Notes under the pieces: generated by a model
Database searches by the model: none
Seen by the model: the letters and a program-made list of their open reading frames with translations, nothing else
What the model was told of the DNA's origin: nothing
Shown: positions 55,295-64,000 of the stretch, piece after piece
Position numbering within the stretch: the stretch's first letter is position 1
Layout of the letters: each line of letters opens with the position of its first letter
Origin: Telopea speciosissima
Lineage: Eukaryota; Streptophyta; Magnoliopsida; Proteales; Proteaceae
Length of the DNA: 64,000 nucleotides
Assembly (NCBI RefSeq): GCF_018873765.1
Contig: NC_057923.1
Location: 9,188,413 to 9,252,412, forward strand
Direction: 5' to 3'
Translations under genes and position numbers: made by a program

Positions 55295-56769
55295 ATGGGT
55301 TGTGCAGGTATTAAGTCTTTGAGGGTCTTCCTTGTATCTCTTGTATTTGTTGGTTTTATTGGGTTTTTGTTGGTTGAGATCCAAGCAAGTAGTGGAGGAA
55401 ATTCCAAAACAAAAACTACTATTACTTCTTCAACAGCAAGTTTCAAGCAATTGGAGCTGATAGGAACATATGCCCCTGTTGTTCATCCAGATTTAGACCT
55501 CAATTACATGAGCAAGAGACAGGTTCCTAATGGCCCTGATCCCATTCACAACAGGTACAATATATATCCATTTATCCCCCCCCCCCCCAACACACACACA
55601 CACACAAACAGAGAAGGAAAGAAAATGTATTTCTTTTATTTTGAACCAAACAGTAAGGGGGGAAGAGATCTATTCTCTCTTATTTTCATTCTTTTCCTTT
55701 AACATCATAGAATTTGTTGCACAACCTTTTTGTTTTCTACAAAAAAACAGAGTTAATCATTAAGGACCTTATGCATGGACCACAAAATAATTTGGAGAAA
55801 TTTTTCCTTCATCCTGTGACAAACCCTTATAGAACTTACCCAATGCACGAGGCTTCCACCATTGCGGTGTCTGGGGAGGGTCATATGTGCGTAGCCTTAC
55901 CCTTTGCTTTCGCAAAGAAGTTGTTTCTAGAGTGACAAACCCTTATAGGATTTTAGTATATTGCTCAAAATACCTTCCTAATATGCTTCTTCGCATCTGA
56001 AGGCCCGCGGTGAATAGATTCTCATTCATTGTGGCTGAAGGAAAACTCGATCTCAATAACTTTATCACCAAACCCAATTCAAATTTGATTTCAGGACATA
56101 ACATGACAGTCCATTATGATCATCAATATTTTTCTAGAACTTCAGTTCAAATACCAATTTTACAATAAACCTACGAAATAGTTTGTTCTTTCCTCCCCTC
56201 CCCTCCCCTCCCCTCCCCTCCCCATTCTACAAAGAAAATATAATTTAGAGGTTTTAATCTTAATTGACCAGTTAAGTGATCTTCTTCATGGGCCCCAAGT
56301 CAAAGTTTCAATGTCCCCAACTTTGTTTGCACTTGCTTAGTCATATAAAGTTCAAAGGAAAAAAAAGATGGAGAGTTTACATCTTCACTTTATATTAACT
56401 CAAAGCTAATTATATCTCAATTATGCTCTTTTTTATTTATTCTCCTTTTACCTTTTGCATGGTTTTCTCTCTCTAAGTTTCTTTTATCTTTATACTTATG
56501 CATTAAGAGTTAAGAGATCAAGAGGTCATTGGTTCGAGTCTGGAAACAATCTCTTTGCGTAAGCAGGGGTAAGACTGCGTACATTATAACCCTTCCCGAA
56601 CCCCCCAATGGCAGAAGCCTCATGCATTGGGTACGCCCTTTTTATTAAGAGTTAAGAGATAGAAAGGAGCTCAAATCAAGATTTTGGTGTTGGGCTAATG
56701 ATCTTTTTCTTTTCTGTGGTTATTTTCAGGAAAGCAGGGAATTCTAAACAGCCACCAGGCCAAGCTTAG
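55295..56769 (+). CDS. CLE25: CLE25-type CLAVATA3/ESR-related signalling peptide precursor
   Basis: Two exons, 55295-55554 and 56730-56769 (phase 2; 300 nt, 99 residues). An N-terminal hydrophobic secretion signal (about 7-32: SLRVFLVSLVFVGFIGFLL) is followed by a variable region. Then comes the CLE motif at 75-86, RQVPNGPDPIHN, preceded by SK. The intron splits the codon after IHN, and exon 2 adds KAGNSKQPPGQA. Motif and tail closely resemble Arabidopsis CLE25 (RRVPNGPDPIHN, tail ending RPPGQA), from memory. Family role: the 12-residue peptide is cut out, secreted and read by LRR receptor kinases. CLE25 is known in phloem formation and as a root-to-shoot drought signal through BAM receptors. 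The intron (1175 bp) carries two SINEs. Orthology is inferred from the motif and tail. Confidence 0.92.
55833..55931 (-). mobile_element. Au-like SINE (inverse) in the CLE25 intron
   Basis: 99 bp, 5'-truncated, flanked by a perfect 17-bp duplication GTGACAAACCCTTATAG (55816-55832 and 55932-55948). Reverse-complement landmarks are ACCCAATGCACGAGGCTTCC and GTGCGTAGCCTTACCC, the Au SINE 3' body. Confidence 0.88.
56519..56643 (+). mobile_element. Au-like SINE (forward) in the CLE25 intron
   Basis: 125 bp flanked by a perfect 17-bp duplication ATTAAGAGTTAAGAGAT (56502-56518 and 56644-56660). It keeps the B box (GGTTCGAGTCT), TAAGACTGCGTACATTAT, AAGCCTCATGCATTGGGTA and a terminal T-run, as in Au SINEs. 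The A box region is missing (5' truncation). Confidence 0.9.
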
Positions 56770-58373
56770 GGCCTCAGATGATGGAGAAGCTTCACTTGTT
56801 GTAACAGAAAGATTCACAAGATGTCTGCCACCTTGTATGTTCTTTTCTTTTTTCTGAAAAGAGAACTATAACTTTGTCATACCCATTAGAAAAAAAAAAT
56901 CTTAATTTGCAGAATCTTAAGCTCCACTTTTACACAAATTGTTACAGAGAAGGTGGTGAAGAAAGCAAAGCTTCTCTCTTGTACGTACAAGAATCCTGAG
57001 AAGGATTAAACCACCTTTGCAGACAACCCCCACTTTAGTATTGCCATGTCCTTTTAAATCTTAGAGAGAAGAGATTCATGGATTGGGAACTGGATTATCT
57101 TTACTTAACTTTGTTCATGTAAAGACCAAACAAGTAGATACTACAAAAAGAAAAGTAGATGGAACACAACCCAAGAAATGTTCTAGTAGTAGATATCTGA
57201 TATGGGAGGGTATGTAAACAATCTCTTTCAGTCAATCAATCAAACATCTTTGGCTTTGGCTTATTATTAGCCTTTTTAAGTGGTTTTGTGTTCCAAAACT
57301 AAAAGCAAATTCCACCATTTAATTAAAGGTGATCTCATTCCTCATCTCCTTCTAGTTTTTTTTCTTTTTCAGCTTTAGATTCTTTGGTTGAAGGGCTTTA
57401 GACTGTTTGGTCTTTGGTCCATTTTAACTTTATAAAAAAATGCATGAGATGCTTCCAGTCTTGTTGTAAGTTGTAACAGTGAAAACAAAGTAGGGAACCT
57501 CTCTGTCCCCATGCTCTGCTTTTCTTTCTCCTTTCTCTTTTTTTACTTCTTTTCTTGTTTGATTTTGGTTGGATCGAGAAGCTAAGACTCGGTCTAAAGT
57601 TGGAGACATTCAAACAAATATAGGGTTGTGGAGAGAAAAGCTAGTTCTTCACTGGTTAGCAACATTTGTTTATGATACAAATTAAGAATCTTATCCATGG
57701 TCTACAATGGTTTACTACAATATTAAAAGGGTATGAGTTCTCTGTCTAGGAGCATGGCTCTCGCACTAGCGTGGAGGTCAATGAAAACGTGGAAGCATTT
57801 GTTTGGGTGGTATTTTTGTCTTTCATGGGATGGGACAGTAATTTCAACCCCTTTGGTGCTTTCTTTTCATAGTCTCCTTTCTCTCTCTTCATTAAAGGCA
57901 TGGGATCTCTCTTTAAGATGCATTGATGTCCATTGTAATTTCATGTATTATTTTTTCTATTGGCTTGACGTGTAAAATGCTAATATATATATATAGTCAA
58001 CGCACACGATCCCTCTCCCATAAATATTCCCTACATTAGGTGCTCATGCAAAACTTAGAATTATGGACGTCAATGGAGTGTGAGATGAGATTAGAGTTGG
58101 ATAGTATGTGAAAAACGACGGAGATTTGGATATGGTACATGAAAAAGCACGGGTACTTGCTTGGCCTGCCTCCTCCCACTTGCACAATTAGTAAAATTTG
58201 ACAAAAGGTTAATACCGCAGTTGATTTTAGCAAAGATGTTAGCAAAGAAAATCCCAAGACTAGGGATAGTACTATTCGAATACTATTGAGACCAATTGTG
58301 CGAGTTATGTCAAAAAAGTATGATAAATTAATGTCAAATATTCATCAATTTAATACATGCACCACCTATATAG
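56770..58373. other. CLE25 3' region and spacer
   Basis: The first few hundred bases are probably the CLE25 3' untranslated region. No further gene is seen. 57,730-57,980 has a short open frame without recognisable features. Confidence 0.45.
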
Positions 58374-58935
58374 TTGTGCACTCTAAGTTCTCAATGGCCA
58401 CACGTAGTTTGGGGTATAGATATCATCGGCCAAGTTGTCCCCAAGTCCCCTAGTGATCCTGGATATATTTTAGTCACAATAGATTACTTCACCAAATGGG
58501 CAGAAACTCAGTCATATGCCAAGCTCACAACCACAGAATTAACTAAGTTATTAATGAAAATATTATTTACTGACATGCAGTACCACAATAGTTGATTTTA
58601 GATCAAGGATCATACTTTACGAGAGATGTGGAGACAATATGTGATTGATCAAACATCAAAAAGCACAAATTCTCATCATATAGACCACAGATGAATAGGG
58701 CAGTTGATGCCACCAATAAGAATATTATCAAGTAAATTCTAGAAAAGATGGCCAAAGGCCCAAAAGAAATATTGATTGGGCTGAGGAGATGTCCTATGTA
58801 CTATGGACCTACAGAACATCCATTCATACATTTAATGGGGCAACAATACTAGTTAGGATACGGCATGGAGGTCGTACTCCCAATAGAATTGGAATTCCCC
58901 TCCTTGAGAGTATTCATGGATAGTGAACTCCAAGA
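58374..58935 (+). pseudogene. Ty3/gypsy integrase remnant
   Basis: Begins with WGIDIIGQVVPKSPSD, GYILVTIDYFTKWAE and later pieces RPQMNRAVDATNKNIIK, ILEKMAKGP, MSYVLWTYRTS and GGRTPNRIGIPLLES in shifting frames. This is the integrase core and C-terminal part of a gypsy polyprotein with stops and frameshifts. No LTRs seen. Confidence 0.8.
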
Positions 58936-59699
58936 AGCCAAATGGATGAAATCAAGGTATGAGGAATAAATCTTTATTAATGAGAAAAAGAATGCATGCT
59001 ATGGATAATATGAAGAAGTATAAGTAGAGGATAATATGAGAATCCCTTTAAATCTTAAGGGTACATAGACAGCTTGATGAAGTAGCACCCATGCATGCTA
59101 AGGGGGAATGCTACCAACAATCTACAACTACCAGGGGGAGAGGGGTGCCTTTTTGGGCACAATATGCAGTTCAGAAGAGTCGATCTCTTGACCTCCTGTG
59201 GGGCATGTACTCAATTAGCAAATCACCAACCAACCGAGCTAGCGTGTTCTCAACCTAGGATTCATTACAAGAATGCAAACCAAACACAATTTACATTTGA
59301 TATTGGTGTGATTGTATGTGATATCACTTCTTTAAATAGCCCAAAGCAAGGATTTAGGGCTTATAATTAACTGGGGTTGAATTTGCCATTAATCTGGAGT
59401 CAATTTGGCTGAGTTTTTGTAGGATCGACAAACTACCAACACAAAATGGGTTCTCCAAGTTTGTTTATAACCGAGTTATAAAGTGTGATTATTGAGTCAA
59501 CTCAGATCGGCCAAGTTTTGACTCCCTCAGCCCATATGGCTAATTTGGACTCCTAGCTAAAATCAGGTGTGACAATTTACTGTGCCAACGCCTGGCTGAG
59601 CGTAACCTACTAGATAAGGGCCTCATGTCAAGCTTGGGCCTGGCCCAGCCCAGAATTTAGAAATCCCTAATTCAAGCCCATGAACATATATCTAACTGG

Positions 59700-59860
59700 T
59701 CGCACGCGGCACCCGGCCCTGGCCCTTCACCCAAATACAAGGCTGCACGAAATGATCGTCATGCCCATATAGAAAGGCAGAAACATTTGAGGGCACGACA
59801 GTCATTTTGCGAGGGCCTATGTCTACGCCACACACGACCACGTAGCTTTCTCTTTCCCTA
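59700..59860. repeat. Short dispersed repeat (family of 41,490)
   Basis: GCACGAAATGATCGTC, GGGCACGACAGTCATTTTGC and CACACACGACCACGTAG match the layout of the copies at 41,490 and 43,785. Confidence 0.5.
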
Positions 59861-60459
59861 TATTTTACAACTTTAAATATTTCTTCAACCATTGTTTCTT
59901 TTTAGAAATTAGAATTGTCTTTGATCCTTAGGCTCTGTTTGTTTCGATGTAAAATTTTACTTGAAAATTTTCACTTTCAAAAAATGTTCCAATGTTTTTT
60001 TTAGTTTTTATGGAAAAAAACATTGAAGGAATTTTTAACATATAAATTTACCAAGGAAAATTTTCCAAGTAATATTTTACGCCGAAACAAATGAAGTCTT
60101 AGGATTTTAATGGGTAAAGGATCAAAATTTAAATGAAATATCAAACACCTAATATATCATATTTTGACACAGTTTACATATTCAAACCCAGGCCTAGTAC
60201 TAAAATTTTCGGGCTTCCACGGGCCTGGCCCTTCAGTTGGCAAGCCTACCGGGCTGGGCTGAGCATGTAGCAATAGGATGTCAAAACCAAACCAAAACCA
60301 TTTATATCGAAACAAATCAATCAGTTTTATACCAAACCATGAAACCGTTTAATAAATATTTTGATTTTGAATAAAAAATGAGGCTACTAGTTAAATGGTT
60401 GGTTTTGGTTTAAAAAATGAAACCATTAAAACAGCTTAAATTTCGATTTATGTTTTAAA

Positions 60460-60640
60460 TAAGGGGAAAAGAACGCTAATTGGTCGAAGGTTCCTATGCT
60501 TAGAAATAGGACCGTGCAAATTACCGTCCAACCCCTAATGAATTAAAAAATCACATTCAGTCAAATGCTTTTGCACGCAGTCTTATTGGTCCTTGTGTTG
60601 GTGCAGATGATACATGACTAGACAGCATCTCTTGCCCCTT
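60460..60640. repeat. Dispersed repeat, copy of the 50,886 family
   Basis: CTATGCTTAGAAATAGGACC, GCAAATTACCGTCCAACCCC and TTTTGCACGCAGTCTTATTGG follow the order of the copy at 50,886. Confidence 0.5.
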
Positions 60641-60746
60641 TAAATAAATAATACCCCTCCTGAATCTTTGACCTCCCGGCCTCATCCCCCTATTGATGAA
60701 ATAGTTTAAAAAGATAAAATATGTTTATATTAAATAAGGGAAAAGG

Positions 60747-60893
60747 AACACTAATCGGTGTTGTGTGTGGGTGTGTACCTGCACTCAGACACAGTTTGAT
60801 GCAAAAGACCACTGCACCCCTAGACCTTTCCACCTTTCCAAGGGGTGTGGTGCACAAGTACACGCCCACACACAACACCGGTTAGCGTTCTTT
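60747..60893. repeat. MITE-like inverted repeat
   Basis: GAACACTAATCGGTGTTGTG at the left pairs with CACAACACCGGTTAGCGTTC at the right, and GTGGGTGTGTACCTGCAC with GTGCACAAGTACACGCCCAC. About 147 bp; a hairpin with short loop. Confidence 0.75.
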
Positions 60894-61438
60894 CTTTCAT
60901 TAAATAGTTTGTTTTTGTCTTTCGCTATAAAAATATGTTATTGAGTGCACCATTTTCTATGAAACCATTTAAAAATTATATAAATAGTTAATAAATGGTT
61001 CAATTTTAGTTTCATTGTATAGAACCGTTTAATAATGACATAGTCAAAATCCAATCAAAGTGCACTCATGTTCTCATACGAGAACCAATCCAACTCTCTT
61101 GGATTCCATATGTGCGATTCAAGCCGTACGAAAATGATTCTCAACAACCTGAGCCAGCATGCCATTAACCAAAATCACATCCCTTATCTACCACCAATTT
61201 GGCTCTTCTCCAACCGTGGGGGAGATTTTACCTGTGAAATAACCCAAACACCCCTCTTTTGGCTGGGCTGGATCATCCAGCTCCCACCATGGTTGGAGGA
61301 GAGCCAGATCCATTACAAACACAGGAACGATAACAGAGGGGAGATCTGGACGTCATCAGTATCTTGCCTTTGCGGCCCTATACGGCAGTGAATGCGGGGT
61401 AACAGGTAAATTCAGTAACTGCCGCACAAGGCTCCAGC

Positions 61439-62045
61439 TAGGGGTGTCAATACCCAACCCGAACCGGTGAAACCGGCCCGAATCACCCCGAACGAGCCCG
61501 GACCACACTGGACCGAACTCTTAATGGTTTGGTTCGGTTTGTGGATCCATAAAGGCAAACGGTTTGGTTTGGTTTGGTTTGGGCTAGCCTGACGGTGCAC
61601 CGGTAGCCCGAACCCAAACCGAACCGACCTAACCCGAAAATGAGTAAATCACTAAATGCCTAATGCCCCATTGCCCCCTAAATGTGTTGTGATAGTTTCT
61701 CACTTTATCTCATATCCTTTGTTAGTGATTACCCAACCAATTGTATCCATAGGCCATAGGACATAGGATACAGGATACAAAGATGCATTGTATTTGAAAT
61801 ATTTTATGTACTTAAAAGAGAAAGAGAAGAAAAATTAGCACTAACCGGACCTTACTAGTTATATAAAACCGGTATCAAACCGAAATCAACCCGTTATCAT
61901 AAATCGAAATCGACACGAAACCAAACCGCGAAACGCACCGAAACCGAATATTTCTTAATGGTTTGGTTTCAATTTCTATAAAAGTCACACCGAAACCGAA
62001 AAGCCCGAACCGAAACCGGCCCGAACCGGCCCATTGACACCCCTA
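61439..62045. mobile_element. hAT-type MITE
   Basis: 607 bp from TAGGGGTGTCAA to TTGACACCCCTA, perfect 12-bp inverted ends. Flanked by a perfect 8-bp duplication GCTCCAGC (61431-61438 and 62046-62053). The interior is made of CCGAACCGG, ACCGAAACCG and GGTTTGGTTT repeats. No transposase. Same family as 33,384. Confidence 0.92.
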
Positions 62046-62505
62046 GCTCCAGCCGTCAGTTTTAATGGATGCCACGTGATTGATTAGTCATTCATTAGCT
62101 TAAGTAAATATAGTCTTAGTCATTAATTTTAGTCATTAGTGTAAATATAATCCTTCCTGATAGTGTAGCTACAACTGGCACGTGTCCGTATTCCGAACTG
62201 AAGATCGTCGGAGCCACCGGATTGAGAAAATGTTCCAAACAATCGAGGATAAGACTAGAAATGGAAAACCTCTCTGAGAGGGAGAGAGAGCTTTCAATTT
62301 GGATTTGAGTTTCATCTGAGGTGACATGTGGACCTCAACCCACTACTCTCCACATAGTGTCACGTACCCGTCATTAGCCATTTTGCACTTATTTATTCCA
62401 CTTAATAGTTAATAGTTAATAGTTAATACTAATAATATAGATTAATAAAGACTAATATTTTAATATTAGATTTGGGCTACCGAGTGTCAAAACTCAAAAT
62501 TACTT

Positions 62506-62528
62506 GAGAGAGAGAGAGAGAGAGAGGG
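62506..62528. repeat. (GA)n microsatellite in the PP2A leader region
   Basis: About 11 GA units, some 315 bases before the PP2A start codon. Confidence 0.9.
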
Positions 62529-62742
62529 TTTTCTTTTTCTCTTCTAGACGAAAGGCGAACCTCAAAAACCAGAAATCGAAAGATGATGCTTGGCTGCGAG
62601 GAATGAACGAAGGAGGATCGAAGCCAAAATTTTCTTTCTCTGGTTTTCTCGTCATCCGTTCTCTCAATCCCCAACTCTAACCCTAACATCAATCTATCGC
62701 CGATCGCTGCTACCGATGCTACGGAATTGATCCGCAATCTCT

Positions 62743-64000
<1,258 letters not shown>

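Larger units (their letters stand above)
58936..61438. other. Repeat-rich spacer
   Basis: No gene recognised. Holds the short repeats listed at 59,700, 60,460 and 60,747 and an AAACCAAACC-type stretch (60,276-60,450). Confidence 0.5.

Overview
The window is nuclear DNA of a flowering plant: split genes with AT-rich GT..AG introns, SINEs, Mutator-like and hAT-like elements, and copia and gypsy debris. TIR-NB-LRR (TNL) genes are missing from most monocots, so a dicot is implied. The TNL sequence style (LPxSIG-type leucine-rich repeats and a C-terminal acidic tail around EDDDDYDGDEESL) recalls basal eudicots and magnoliids; that placement is inference from memory, not a search.

Layout. 1-33 kb is a tandem TNL cluster, all on the + strand. 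TNL-A (3' part only) ends at 3013. TNL-B (5087-16667) and TNL-C (19925-33178) each have five exons that I could join with consistent splice phases and no stop (1359 and 1373 residues). Their introns are swollen by mobile DNA: a non-autonomous LTR element with intact target duplications in TNL-B intron 3, a Pack-MULE-like element carrying a broken LEA_2/NHL gene in TNL-C intron 1, and nested copia remains with a long inverted repeat in TNL-C intron 2. The spacer between TNL-B and TNL-C holds a retroposed segment with a 16-bp target duplication, an ankyrin fragment and a LINE RNase H fragment.

35.4-41.0 kb on the - strand is a complete seven-exon gene for 5-formyltetrahydrofolate cyclo-ligase (288 residues), convergent with TNL-C. 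41-55 kb is gene-poor, with GC-rich repeat DNA, several foldback/MITE copies, a Mutator-like element with about 340-bp terminal inverted repeats and a perfect 9-bp target duplication, and a small tRNA-derived SINE. 55.3-56.8 kb is a two-exon CLE25-type signalling peptide gene whose single intron has taken two Au-like SINEs in opposite orientations. 57-62.5 kb is again repeats (gypsy integrase remnant, MITEs, a hAT MITE with a perfect 8-bp duplication). At 62.8 kb a protein phosphatase 2A catalytic subunit gene begins and runs out of the window.

Functionally, the TNLs are intracellular immune receptors. The folate enzyme, the CLE peptide and the PP2A subunit are unrelated single genes next to the cluster. 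I saw no wholly new gene system. The most notable points are the defence-type NHL gene captured in a TNL intron, two in-frame single-codon losses in conserved TIR motifs of TNL-C, and the datable set of insertions with readable target-site duplications.
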